This document shows positions 34,807-43,675 of a stretch of DNA of 64,000 bases, piece by piece. The translations under genes were made by a program, and so were the position numbers. How positions within the stretch are numbered: the stretch's first letter is position 1; each line of letters opens with the position of its first letter. Source of the stretch: an uncultured SAR86 cluster bacterium (lineage in GTDB: Bacteria; Pseudomonadota; Gammaproteobacteria; Magnimaribacterales; Magnimaribacteraceae); contig CACOMS010000002.1 of NCBI GenBank assembly GCA_902628375.1, forward strand, positions 21,403 through 85,402, in the 5' to 3' direction. The notes below the pieces were generated by a model that was not told where the DNA came from, searched no databases, and was given only the letters and a program-made list of their open reading frames with translations.

Positions 34807-35979
34807 ATGGATATTGATTTAAGTGCAGAGGATCTAGAGTTTAAACAAGAAGTCAGAGACTTTTTTGAAGAAAACCAAATGAAACCAGGAGAAGATTATT
34901 TCTCATGGAGGCTAGAATGGTTTAAAAAAGCTAGGGAAAAAGGGAACTGGGATGTTCCTAAATGGCCTGAAAAATTTGGAGGACCAGGATGGACGCCAAC
35001 TCAGCATTACATTTGGGAGCAAGAAACAGCCAAAGCAACTATTCCTTTTGACCTTCCATTTGGTCTCGGAATGTTGGCTCCAATCTTAATGAGTTATGGA
35101 ACTGAAGAACAAAGAGAAAGGTTCCTTCCTGATATAAGAGACAGAAAAGTAAATTGGTGTCAGGGTTATTCTGAACCGGGAGCCGGATCAGATTTAGCGA
35201 ATCTAAAAACAAAAGCAGTACTATCAGAAGATGGAACACATTATGTAGTTAATGGATCTAAGATATGGACAACATTAGCTCATATGGCGGACTGGATATT
35301 CTGCCTTACTAGAACGGACGACTCAGGAATAAAACAACAAGGAATAACTTTTCTTCTTTTTCCAATGAAGCAGGAAGGAATTGAAGTAAAACCCATTATT
35401 ACTTTAGGAGGCTCTCACACAGTAAATACCGTGCACTTCACAGACGTTAAAGTACCTGTAGAAAATAGAGTAGGAGAAGAAGGCAAGGGGTGGACTTATG
35501 CAAAAGGTTTGTTAGAGCATGAGAGAACAGGCTTAGCAGGACTTTCAAGATCTTTGGTGGCCTTAGAGAAGTTAAAAGATAATGCTCAATCTATAACAAG
35601 GGGGAATGGAACCTTAATGGATGACTCTGGCTATAAATCCAAGATAGCCGAATTAGAAATAGATCTTATGGCAACTGAATATACTGAACTTAGAAGCCTT
35701 GCAAGTGCATCTGCCGGTGAAGAATTAGGTCCTGAATCGTCGATACTTAAGCTGAAAGGAACAGAGATACAACAAAGAATTCAGAAATTGACGGTTGAAG
35801 CTAGTGGAGTTTTTGCTTCTGCTTGGGGAGATAAACCTGTAGGTCCACATTTTTCCAAGGGCGGAATGGCAGGCTATTTAAATAGCCGTTATTACACTAT
35901 TTATGGAGGAGCAAGTGAGGTACAGAAAGACGTAATAGCTAAAAATGTACTTGGCCTAACAAGGAGTAAAACAAAGTGA
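34807..35979 (+). CDS. Acyl-CoA dehydrogenase
   Basis: A 390-residue flavoprotein for alpha,beta-dehydrogenation of an acyl-CoA thioester. EFKQEVRDFFEENQ (N-terminal helix), WCQGYSEPGAGSDLANLKT (about 117-135, FAD binding), DYVVNGSKIW-like segment HYVVNGSKIWTT, GGSHTVNTVHFTDVKVP, and NSRYYTIYGGASEVQKDV at the end are typical. RBS AAGGAG. Overlaps the second dehydrogenase gene by 4 bases (GTGA), suggesting the two form a heterodimer or act in succession. Confidence 0.92.
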   Translation: MDIDLSAEDLEFKQEVRDFFEENQMKPGEDYFSWRLEWFKKAREKGNWDVPKWPEKFGGPGWTPTQHYIWEQETAKATIPFDLPFGLGMLAPILMSYGTEEQRERFLPDIRDRKVNWCQGYSEPGAGSDLANLKTKAVLSEDGTHYVVNGSKIWTTLAHMADWIFCLTRTDDSGIKQQGITFLLFPMKQEGIEVKPIITLGGSHTVNTVHFTDVKVPVENRVGEEGKGWTYAKGLLEHERTGLAGLSRSLVALEKLKDNAQSITRGNGTLMDDSGYKSKIAELEIDLMATEYTELRSLASASAGEELGPESSILKLKGTEIQQRIQKLTVEASGVFASAWGDKPVGPHFSKGGMAGYLNSRYYTIYGGASEVQKDVIAKNVLGLTRSKTK

Positions 35980-37106
35980 ATTTTGAATTATCAGAAGAGC
36001 AAAAAATGATTCAACAAAGCGTAGAGCGCTTTGTCCAAGAGAATTATGACCTCCCCACCAGGGTTAAGTTGTCTGGTGATGGAGTGGGCTTCAGTAAAGA
36101 ATACTGGAATTCAATGGCAGAACTGGGCTGGTTAGGTCTTCCGTTTAGCGAAGACGACGGTGGTTTTGGAGGAAATCAGATAGATGTAATTGTAATCATG
36201 GAGCAGTTTGGAAGGGGTTTAGTGCTAGAGCCTTATCTCTCAAGTGTTGTTATGGCGGGAGGAGCAATTAAAAGAGGAGGAAGTGATAAGCTTAAGCAAG
36301 AGTTTCTTTCTTCTCTTATAGAAGGCTCCAAGCAATTATCCTTTGGCTATGCAGAATTACAAAGTAGGTTCGATTTGGATGATGTTGCTACCACAGCAAA
36401 GAAAGAAGGAGACACCTATGTAATAAATGGGCAGAAGTCTATGGTTCTAAATGCAGAGTCAGCCGATGCAATAGTTGTATCTGTCAGAACAGATGGAGCT
36501 CAAGTAGATAAAAATGGAATTTCTCTTTTTCTAGTAGACGCAGATAGTAAGGGAGTTGAAATGGAAAGCTTTCCTACTGTGGACGGTCTAAGAGCTTCAG
36601 AGATATCTTTTGAGAATGTTGAGGTTGATTCCTCTAGACTCATTGGACCCATAAACGAAGGCTTCGGGATACTACAAGAAGCAACCAATGATGCAATATT
36701 AGCATTATGCGCAGAAGCTGTTGGTGCCATGGAGGTTTTGTATAAAGATACAGTTGAATATACTCAACAACGAGAACAGTTTGATCATCCACTGTCTGAT
36801 TTTCAAGTTTTACAACACAGGATGGTGGATATGTTCATGGAATATGAACAATCTAAATCAATGTTATTGAGGGCTACATTAGAAACAGTCCAAGATCCTA
36901 TTGCGGCCCAAAAGACCATACATGGTCTTAAATATTTAGTAGGTAAATCAGGCATTTTTGTAGGAGAAAATGCAGTGCAGTTGCATGGAGGTATGGGCGT
37001 AACAGAAGAGCTTAGGGTCGGTCATTATTTTAAAAGACTTATAGTTATTGATTCTATTCTTGGAAATACAGACTTCCATTTACATAAATTTACTAATTTT
37101 GATTAA
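35976..37106 (+). CDS. Acyl-CoA dehydrogenase, second of a pair
   Basis: A 376-residue acyl-CoA dehydrogenase-like protein from GTG 35976, overlapping the first by 4 bases. SFGYAELQSRFDLDD appears where the first gene has EPGAGSD, so the FAD region is divergent and the partner may be catalytically different. The C-terminal VQLHGGMGVTEELRVGHYF is typical. Paired large/small acyl-CoA dehydrogenases of this kind (as in steroid or bile acid side-chain degradation) work as heterodimers. Confidence 0.9.
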   Translation: MNFELSEEQKMIQQSVERFVQENYDLPTRVKLSGDGVGFSKEYWNSMAELGWLGLPFSEDDGGFGGNQIDVIVIMEQFGRGLVLEPYLSSVVMAGGAIKRGGSDKLKQEFLSSLIEGSKQLSFGYAELQSRFDLDDVATTAKKEGDTYVINGQKSMVLNAESADAIVVSVRTDGAQVDKNGISLFLVDADSKGVEMESFPTVDGLRASEISFENVEVDSSRLIGPINEGFGILQEATNDAILALCAEAVGAMEVLYKDTVEYTQQREQFDHPLSDFQVLQHRMVDMFMEYEQSKSMLLRATLETVQDPIAAQKTIHGLKYLVGKSGIFVGENAVQLHGGMGVTEELRVGHYFKRLIVIDSILGNTDFHLHKFTNFD

Positions 37107-37881
37107 TCAAACTGAGTTTTGGGCTAATACGCCATGGGGCGATGGAAAAGAGAAATATAGACTTGGTCTTAAGCCAATTTCTTTGCAAGAATGGTTTGAA
37201 GGACCTCCAGATGAAGAGCTTCTAAAGCACAAGACGAACCTCCTGCAGAATAACTATAAAGAGGTTGTTCAAACTGAAAAAGGTTCTGAGCAGGCCCAAG
37301 AAATTTTGGCTAATGTTTTGGGAGTGGAAAACTCTTACTATCCTGACTTTATTGCAGATTGCAGCTTAAAAGTTCAGGATGATCTTTGTTTGATAGAATC
37401 AAACACTCCCCAAAAGTTATTGGCCGCCTCTGTGTGTTCTCCTAGTTATTGGAATTTGAAGGATAAAATAGGAAAATCTTTAAGAGATGTGCATAAACCC
37501 GTCAAGACTCTGAATAAAAAAATTGGTGATCCAATAGAAAAATTTATTTCTAAGTCTCCAAAATTAAAACCTTTTGTTAGACAAAACTGGTTTATACATC
37601 AAGACACCATTAGGCTTCATTTAAAAGAAGAAAAGATTTCTAATTTGAACCCAGAAGATTGGTTCATAAGATCAGAAAGAGAAACCATATGTAAAATTCA
37701 TGAAGAATATTCTCTTTTTTCAATTAACGTCAAGTTTCAGCCTCTTAAGCTTGTTCATCAATACCCGTCTCAGAAGGATGCATTACTCAAAAGCATTATC
37801 AGCCTTGATGAAGAAGAGACGAAGTATTTTGGCGGAGAAGAAAAAAGGACATTACTTGTAGAGTATTTAGAGAGAACTTAA
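37099..37881 (+). CDS. DUF3445 protein, heme-dependent oxidative N-demethylase-like
   Basis: A 260-residue protein. YRLGLKPISLQEWFEGPPDE near the N-terminus, VQDDLCLIESNTPQKLLAAS (about 93-112), RQNWFIHQDTIRLHL and RSERETICKIHEEYSLFSIN match the DUF3445 family, which includes a subunit of dimethylamine monooxygenase in methylated-amine degraders. It would oxidise a methylamine or related compound with heme. The proposed TTG 37099 overlaps the preceding stop by 8 bases; ATG 37048 is in frame but would overlap more. No other dmm genes are near. Confidence 0.8.
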   Translation: MINQTEFWANTPWGDGKEKYRLGLKPISLQEWFEGPPDEELLKHKTNLLQNNYKEVVQTEKGSEQAQEILANVLGVENSYYPDFIADCSLKVQDDLCLIESNTPQKLLAASVCSPSYWNLKDKIGKSLRDVHKPVKTLNKKIGDPIEKFISKSPKLKPFVRQNWFIHQDTIRLHLKEEKISNLNPEDWFIRSERETICKIHEEYSLFSINVKFQPLKLVHQYPSQKDALLKSIISLDEEETKYFGGEEKRTLLVEYLERT

Positions 37882-37886
37882 TAAAA

Positions 37887-39275
37887 ATGAAGAATAGTAA
37901 AAAGATAGTAGTTAGTATTTTATTTCTAATATTGATGAGCTGTGGAGGTGGTGGTAGCTCTGATGGGGATACAAATTCAATTCCTTCTGTTCCAAATCAA
38001 ACAAATGACCCCTTCGTATGGGAAACAGTTAACCCAGAAGATGTAGGTCTTGATTCTGTAAAAATTCAATCAGCTTTAGATTATGCTCTTCAAGAAGGGG
38101 GATTAACTCAGTCTTTAGTTATTATAAAAGATGGGAAAATCGTAGGTCAGGCATATAGAGGGATGACCAGTAATGAAGCAAATGCTCTATCTGCAGGATT
38201 AACTGATACACCTGCTCAGATTCTACTTGATTGGTACGGTACAAGAGATATGTCTAGTTTGGCAACGTCGTGGTCTACCGCAAAATCATTCACTAGTATA
38301 TTAATTGGTATAGCTATAGATCAGGGACTTATAGGTTCAATCAATGAGAGTGCTTCAAATTACCTAACTGAATGGCAAGGAGACAATAGAGAATTTATAA
38401 CAATTAGAAACCTCTTAGACATGAGATCTACACTCACACCCACATGCGGAGACAGAACAACCACTTCTCTGTATCCATGCCAAGCATGGGCTAGCAGTGG
38501 TGGAGCTTTAGTATATGCAGATGACCAGCTATCTGCTTGTATTCAGGCTCAAGTCGCTGATTCAGGTAGTCAGCCTTGGTACAACGGAGAATGGCAGCCC
38601 GGTAATTTTTATTACTCTAATTGCGACACACAGCTTTTAGGAGAGATCTTATTTAGAGCTACAGGCCAGGACCCATTTACATACGCTAGTACTCATTTAT
38701 TTTCTAAACTAAATATGAATGCTTTCTGGTGGAGGGACAATACGGAGGTTGGCCAGGCTAATGGCAATTACTTAACATATTGCTGTTTAGATGCTACAAC
38801 ATCTGATTTCGCTAAATTCGGTCAAATGATCTTAAATGGAGGCGAACTAGGCGGACAGAGGATCGTATCTCAAAACTATATAGACATGATTAAAAATATT
38901 ACGATGGATTCAAATGTTGGAAATTTTAGTTATGGGCTTAAGTTTTGGACGATTAGCACCAGTAATGTTCTAAATTCTTCAGGAGAATCTACTGCATTTC
39001 CTCCAGCAAATACAATTTACTCTACCATTGGATTTGATGGTCAGTACATAGCTATAGATTTTGAGAATAATATGATTATTGCAAGAAATAGTTTTTATCA
39101 TCCAATAGAAAATATCAGCACTGATAGAAAGATGAAACTCACATATGGATTTTTAGAACAATCTAATTGGACTGCAACAGTCCCTGCTGGATTAGGTTCA
39201 AATTACAATTCACCTACTGGAAACACTTTTTCTATCCAACAACTTTTACTTAAGGTTAATGAGTCATTAAAATAA
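37887..39275 (+). CDS. Beta-lactamase-like serine hydrolase lipoprotein
   Basis: A 462-residue exported lipoprotein (SILFLILMSCGGGGSSDG, lipobox LMSC). The S-x-x-K motif is STAKSF (about 132-137), followed by the class C-like YSNCDTQLLG (YxN) and a later segment TIYSTIGFDGQYIAID in which the usual HxG motif is FDG, as in some esterases. The family includes class C beta-lactamases, D-aminopeptidases and esterases. A beta-lactamase function is unlikely from context. Confidence 0.85.
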   Translation: MKNSKKIVVSILFLILMSCGGGGSSDGDTNSIPSVPNQTNDPFVWETVNPEDVGLDSVKIQSALDYALQEGGLTQSLVIIKDGKIVGQAYRGMTSNEANALSAGLTDTPAQILLDWYGTRDMSSLATSWSTAKSFTSILIGIAIDQGLIGSINESASNYLTEWQGDNREFITIRNLLDMRSTLTPTCGDRTTTSLYPCQAWASSGGALVYADDQLSACIQAQVADSGSQPWYNGEWQPGNFYYSNCDTQLLGEILFRATGQDPFTYASTHLFSKLNMNAFWWRDNTEVGQANGNYLTYCCLDATTSDFAKFGQMILNGGELGGQRIVSQNYIDMIKNITMDSNVGNFSYGLKFWTISTSNVLNSSGESTAFPPANTIYSTIGFDGQYIAIDFENNMIIARNSFYHPIENISTDRKMKLTYGFLEQSNWTATVPAGLGSNYNSPTGNTFSIQQLLLKVNESLK

Positions 39276-39287
39276 TCACCTTATTCT

Positions 39288-39878
39288 ATGGCTAAAGAAG
39301 AACAAACCCCGGAACACCTTAGGTCTAATAGATCTAAGATCTCCCAGTGGATTGGGAGGACCGTATTAAAAAGTATGGGCTGGAAGGTAGCAGGTTCTAT
39401 ACCTAATGAAAAAAGAATCTTAATTGTTGCAGCTCCTCATACTTCTAATTGGGACTTTGTAATTGGTATGGGTGCTCTTTTAGGATTAAATGCAAAGATA
39501 AGGTGGATAGGCAAGCACACTTTATTTAAACCTGGAATTAGTTGGTTCTTCCGTTGGCTTGGAGGAATACCTGTAAATCGTAAAAATCCTGCTTCGTTTA
39601 TTGAAGACATCAGTAACATGATAAAAAAAGATAGAGGCTTAATGATCGGAGTGGCACCAGAAGGAACCAGAAAAAAAATCAACAGATGGAAGACAGGGTT
39701 TTTGAGGATTGCTAAAACTACTCAATCAAAGATTCTATTCATATCAATAGATGCACCTTCAAAAACTATAAAGATAGCAAGTACTTTATTTACACCAACA
39801 GAAGATAAAGAAAATGATCTTGAATTTGTAAAGAGCTACTTCAGAAATTTCAAAGGGATCAATCCTGAGCAGTCTTAA
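39288..39878 (+). CDS. 1-acyl-sn-glycerol-3-phosphate acyltransferase-like protein
   Basis: A 196-residue PlsC-family protein. The catalytic HTSNWD (H-x4-D, about 49-54) and VAPEGTRKK (about 120-128, the EGTR phosphate-binding motif) are intact, with LGGIPVNRKNP between. No extended membrane anchor, unlike classical PlsC. It would acylate a lipid precursor. Its end overlaps by 4 bases the stop of the convergent hydrolase gene. Confidence 0.88.
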   Translation: MAKEEQTPEHLRSNRSKISQWIGRTVLKSMGWKVAGSIPNEKRILIVAAPHTSNWDFVIGMGALLGLNAKIRWIGKHTLFKPGISWFFRWLGGIPVNRKNPASFIEDISNMIKKDRGLMIGVAPEGTRKKINRWKTGFLRIAKTTQSKILFISIDAPSKTIKIASTLFTPTEDKENDLEFVKSYFRNFKGINPEQS

Positions 39879-40855
39879 TCTTCAATTTTTATTAAGAAAT
39901 CTATAAGAGCATCTCCAACATCTGTTGGCTGCCTATAGGTAATGTCATGTGTACCTTCTTCAATTGTCACAAGCTTACAATGAGGTATACATTTGATTAA
40001 CTGATTACTTCCATCATAGGGCACAACTCCGTCTTTAGTCCCCCAAATCGCCAATGAAGGAATATTTTTCTTCCCAAGAGAGGTGTACATTTCTCTAACA
40101 TCAAAAAGATTAAAATTTCTAACAGTGGATAACAGGGACTCAGTAAAACCTTTGAAAGCTAGCTGTTTATTAAAGTTATAAAGGAACTCCTCCTCGTTTA
40201 TAGAGAGTGGATCATCACTATATGAGGTTTCTGACATCCTTCCTACTCCATATATCTTGTCACTAAACACATGCCAAAACCACTCTCCAATCAAAGGGTA
40301 AGTAGACCAGCTATTTATTCCAGATGCTGTAATTCTAAAACCAGCTGGAGCTAAGAAAGAAGTACTCTTTACCATCTTAGGATTATCGTTTGCAAAATGG
40401 CCTATTATTGGCCCTCCCATGGAATAGCCCACAAGATGCACTGGACTATCAATATCTTGGCTTTCAATTAATTCCTTTAAAGTTTCAACATAAAGTCCTT
40501 TATCATAGTTAGTGAAAGGCCTTTCTGACCAACCCCTTCCAAAATGATCATATACAAGTAAATCAATTCCGTGAGATGTTAATTTTTTTATTAGGCCTTT
40601 CCAGACAAAACTAGGAGTAGAAAATCCGTGCACCATAACCATGACTTCTCTTGGTCGCGCAGTAGTTTCACTTTTATACCACCTATAATAAATATTTCCT
40701 CTTTTCACTTTAACCCAAGAGCCTTCAGAGGGAAGATCAGAGGCTTGAATCTTTTTTAATGGTAAAGTTTTTCGTAGATAGGGAATGCATATAATCAAAA
40801 GGACGAATAAGACAATAGTTGCTGAAGTCAATAGTATAATTTCCATAAGATTCAA
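39875..40855 (-). CDS. Membrane-anchored alpha/beta hydrolase
   Basis: A 326-residue hydrolase with an N-terminal membrane segment (IILLTSATIVLFVLLIICI). VMVHGFSTPSFVWKGLI has the oxyanion HG, LVGYSMGGPIIGHFAND the nucleophile Ser (GYSMGG), and GTHDITYRQ the final His, GTKDGVVPYDG the Asp. A lipase or esterase-like activity on the inner membrane is likely. Diverges from rlmN; the gap of 26 bases holds a short promoter region at most. Confidence 0.85.
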   Translation of the reverse strand: MNLMEIILLTSATIVLFVLLIICIPYLRKTLPLKKIQASDLPSEGSWVKVKRGNIYYRWYKSETTARPREVMVMVHGFSTPSFVWKGLIKKLTSHGIDLLVYDHFGRGWSERPFTNYDKGLYVETLKELIESQDIDSPVHLVGYSMGGPIIGHFANDNPKMVKSTSFLAPAGFRITASGINSWSTYPLIGEWFWHVFSDKIYGVGRMSETSYSDDPLSINEEEFLYNFNKQLAFKGFTESLLSTVRNFNLFDVREMYTSLGKKNIPSLAIWGTKDGVVPYDGSNQLIKCIPHCKLVTIEEGTHDITYRQPTDVGDALIDFLIKIED

Positions 40856-40881
40856 TTGAAGAATACATCATTAGTAAAAAA

Positions 40882-41991
40882 ATGAAACATAACTTGCTAG
40901 GTATGAGCTTAGAAGAGCTAGAAGCATTCTTTATTTCTATAAAGGAAAAGTCTTTTAGGTCAAAGCAAGTTTTTCAGTGGATCCATCAGAAAGGTGAATC
41001 TGACTTTCATAAGATGACAAATCTTTCTAAAGATCTTCAATCAAAATTATCTGAACTTTGTATGATTGAAGCACCTGAAATCCTTTATGAGAAAGATTCG
41101 GTTGACGGAACAAGAAAATGGGTTTTGAGTGTTGGCGATGGCGATTTAGTTGAAATGGTACTAATACCAGAAGGAAAGAGGGCAACTCTTTGTGTTTCAT
41201 CACAAGTAGGATGTGCTGTTGATTGCAGTTTTTGCGCAACAGGAAAGCAAGGATTTTCAAGAAATCTGAGCACTTCTGAAATTATCGGTCAGCTTTGGGT
41301 AGCAGAAAACTCTTTTGGATATCCTAGGGAACACTCGGACAAAAAGGTAACTAATATAGTGATGATGGGAATGGGTGAGCCGCTTTTAAATTTTGAAGCA
41401 GTCACTTCTGCAATGAAACTTATGATGCATGATAAAGCTTACGGTTTATCCAAAAGAAAAGTCACACTTAGTACATCAGGCCTTGTTCCTCTAATTGATA
41501 AACTTTCAGAAGTTACTGATGCTGCACTTACTATATCTTTGCATGCTCCAAATGATCGGTTAAGAGATGAGCTGGTTCCAATTAATAAGAAATATCCCAT
41601 TGATGAGCTACTTGAGTCTGTAAAAAGATATGTGAGTAAATGTGGAGATAAAAGAAAAACGACTATTGAATATATCTTAATCAACCAGGTAAATGATTCT
41701 CTAGAGAATGCTGAAGAACTAAGTAATTTATTAAGAACATTGCCTTGTAAGATAAACCTTATACCTTTTAACCCTTTTCCAGGATCCTCTTATAAACGCC
41801 CTTCGAGCATGAGAGTGCAAACATTTAAGAAAAAACTTCAGAAAGAAGGGTATATAACGACTATAAGAACAACCAGAGGAGAGGACATAATGGCTGCTTG
41901 TGGCCAATTAGTTGGTAAAGTTAATGATAGAACTAGGCGTAAAGAACGATCAAAAAAGGACCCGGCACGAATACAAACAAAATCACTATAA
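40882..41991 (+). CDS. rlmN: 23S rRNA (adenine-2503-C2)/tRNA methyltransferase
   Basis: A 369-residue radical-SAM enzyme methylating A2503 of 23S rRNA and A37 of some tRNAs. The radical-SAM cluster Cys motif is CAVDCSFC (111-118). N-terminal ELEAFFISIKEKSFRSKQVF is the RlmN/Cfr accessory domain; KVTLSTSGLVPLIDKL, TISLHAPNDRLRDELVP and the late Cys in MAACGQL (the methyl-carrying Cys) are in place. Isolated in its neighbourhood but joined to a monooxygenase gene that starts on the next base. Confidence 0.96.
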   Translation: MKHNLLGMSLEELEAFFISIKEKSFRSKQVFQWIHQKGESDFHKMTNLSKDLQSKLSELCMIEAPEILYEKDSVDGTRKWVLSVGDGDLVEMVLIPEGKRATLCVSSQVGCAVDCSFCATGKQGFSRNLSTSEIIGQLWVAENSFGYPREHSDKKVTNIVMMGMGEPLLNFEAVTSAMKLMMHDKAYGLSKRKVTLSTSGLVPLIDKLSEVTDAALTISLHAPNDRLRDELVPINKKYPIDELLESVKRYVSKCGDKRKTTIEYILINQVNDSLENAEELSNLLRTLPCKINLIPFNPFPGSSYKRPSSMRVQTFKKKLQKEGYITTIRTTRGEDIMAACGQLVGKVNDRTRRKERSKKDPARIQTKSL

Positions 41992-43140
41992 ATGAAGTTA
42001 AAGATAGCTATAGTTGGTGCAGGAATATCAGGCCTTACTGCAGGAATTCTTCTAAAAAAACTGGGTCATGATGTATCCATCTTTGAAAAATCTAGTTCTA
42101 TTTCTGAATATGGAGCAGGAATCAATTTATCAAGGAATGCCACAATATTATTAGAAAGGAGTGGCCTCCTAGAAGGATTAAAGGATATAAGCCAATACCC
42201 TTCTAGATCAATAATAAGAAATTATAAAGGTTCAAAAGAGATAGCTTCAAAAGATCTGAAGGGTTTAATAACTTGCGATAGAAGAGAATTAGTAAAGTTT
42301 TTGTCTAATACTTTTATTGACCAAGAAGGAGATTTACATTTATCAAATGAAGTGTATGAAGTTAATGCATCAACTGGTGAATTGTCATTTAAAAACAAAA
42401 AAAAGGAAAAAGCAGATCTAGTATTGGCTTGTGATGGAATTAAGTCCCTAGCTAAAGTTAATAATTTTAAAGAAATTGAAGCTAAATTCTCAGGCTATGT
42501 AGCTTGGCGAGGAATTGTAGACATAGAGAACCTGCCAAACCTAAAGAAGCTTAAAGATATTAATATTTATTATGGGCCAGGTGCCCATGTTGTCCATTAT
42601 CCCATTGGACAAAAAGGGAAGATTAATTTTATTGCCATTCAATCCTCACCAGATTGGCTAGGAGAATCGTGGAGAACTCAAGGAAAGAAAGAAGACCTTC
42701 TAGAAGAATTTAAGGATTGGGATAAAGACATACTTAGGCTATTTAGTAATTGCAGTAAAGTTTACAAATGGGGTATTTTTGATCGCAAGCAATTAAAGAG
42801 ATTAGTTGATTCTAAATTAGTTCTAATGGGTGACGCAGCTCACCCTATGGTTCCTTTTATGGGTCAAGGTGCATGTATGTCTATAGAAGATGCATATATT
42901 TTTTCTAGGCTACTTGAAGACCATCCAGAAAATCTGAATAAAGTCTTGGACGGTTATCAAAAACTTAGATTAAAAAGGGTAAGCTGGATGCAAAAAAGAT
43001 CTAGAATACAAGGCAAGTTCAATCATGTTTCTAACCCGCTCATAGCTAAAATTAGAAATCTAGCTACTAGATCGCTAATATCAAGAAATATTGAAGGTAT
43101 ACATTCTTACGACGCAGATTTGGAGTTGTCTAAGCTTTAG
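41992..43140 (+). CDS. FAD-dependent monooxygenase (PHBH/salicylate hydroxylase type)
   Basis: A 382-residue flavoprotein. IAIVGAGISGLTAGILLKKL is the N-terminal FAD loop, KADLVLACDGIKSLAK the DG motif, and RLVDSKLVLMGDAAHPMVPF (about 269-288, GDAAH) the second FAD-contacting motif. Aromatic hydroxylation with NAD(P)H is the typical reaction, substrate unknown. It starts directly after rlmN and converges with the MazG-like gene, overlapping its stop by 4 bases. Confidence 0.88.
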   Translation: MKLKIAIVGAGISGLTAGILLKKLGHDVSIFEKSSSISEYGAGINLSRNATILLERSGLLEGLKDISQYPSRSIIRNYKGSKEIASKDLKGLITCDRRELVKFLSNTFIDQEGDLHLSNEVYEVNASTGELSFKNKKKEKADLVLACDGIKSLAKVNNFKEIEAKFSGYVAWRGIVDIENLPNLKKLKDINIYYGPGAHVVHYPIGQKGKINFIAIQSSPDWLGESWRTQGKKEDLLEEFKDWDKDILRLFSNCSKVYKWGIFDRKQLKRLVDSKLVLMGDAAHPMVPFMGQGACMSIEDAYIFSRLLEDHPENLNKVLDGYQKLRLKRVSWMQKRSRIQGKFNHVSNPLIAKIRNLATRSLISRNIEGIHSYDADLELSKL

Positions 43141-43550
43141 AGGTCGCCTTTAGCTCTTACTTCGCTCTGATTAATTGTAAATTGTTCTCCGTATCTGGCT
43201 TCTAATTTTTTTTGATTTTCTAAGATAACCTCAACTGGATCAAGTCCCAAAGACATGCATGCAGTTACCCAATACCACATAATATCTCCCAACTCTCTTT
43301 TCATATGAAATATATTGTCTTCGTTGGCCGGCTTTCCCTGAAGAAACATTTTTTTCACTATTTCTACAAACTCTCCTCCCTCACTGCTCAGACCAAGAGC
43401 TGCTGTCATCAACCTAGGTACATCTATATCTGATTCATCATGTATAGACTGAAGTGAGCTCTTTAAAGCTTCTATATCTAAACTAGGATCACTAGTGACT
43501 TTTGTTACAAAATCACAATAAGTCTCAAAAAATTTATCTGCTTCTGACAT
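43137..43550 (-). CDS. MazG-like nucleotide pyrophosphohydrolase
   Basis: A 137-residue helical protein. LGLSSEGGEFVEIVKKM (about 49-65, ExxE) and MKRELGDIMWYWVTAC (about 83-98, ExxD) are the metal-binding pairs of the all-alpha NTP pyrophosphohydrolase (MazG/phage-type) fold. It would hydrolyse a nucleoside triphosphate to monophosphate, possibly removing unwanted nucleotides. Leftward, converging with the monooxygenase. Confidence 0.85.
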   Translation of the reverse strand: MSEADKFFETYCDFVTKVTSDPSLDIEALKSSLQSIHDESDIDVPRLMTAALGLSSEGGEFVEIVKKMFLQGKPANEDNIFHMKRELGDIMWYWVTACMSLGLDPVEVILENQKKLEARYGEQFTINQSEVRAKGDL

Positions 43551-43675
43551 ATCTGTAATGTCACATATAATAACTTAAGATCCACTTTAAAACATGTTCT
43601 TTGATAAACATTTATGGGACATAAAATAAGTCATTTTAAAACTCTATTCATTTAAAAAATTAGTAAAATATCAGA

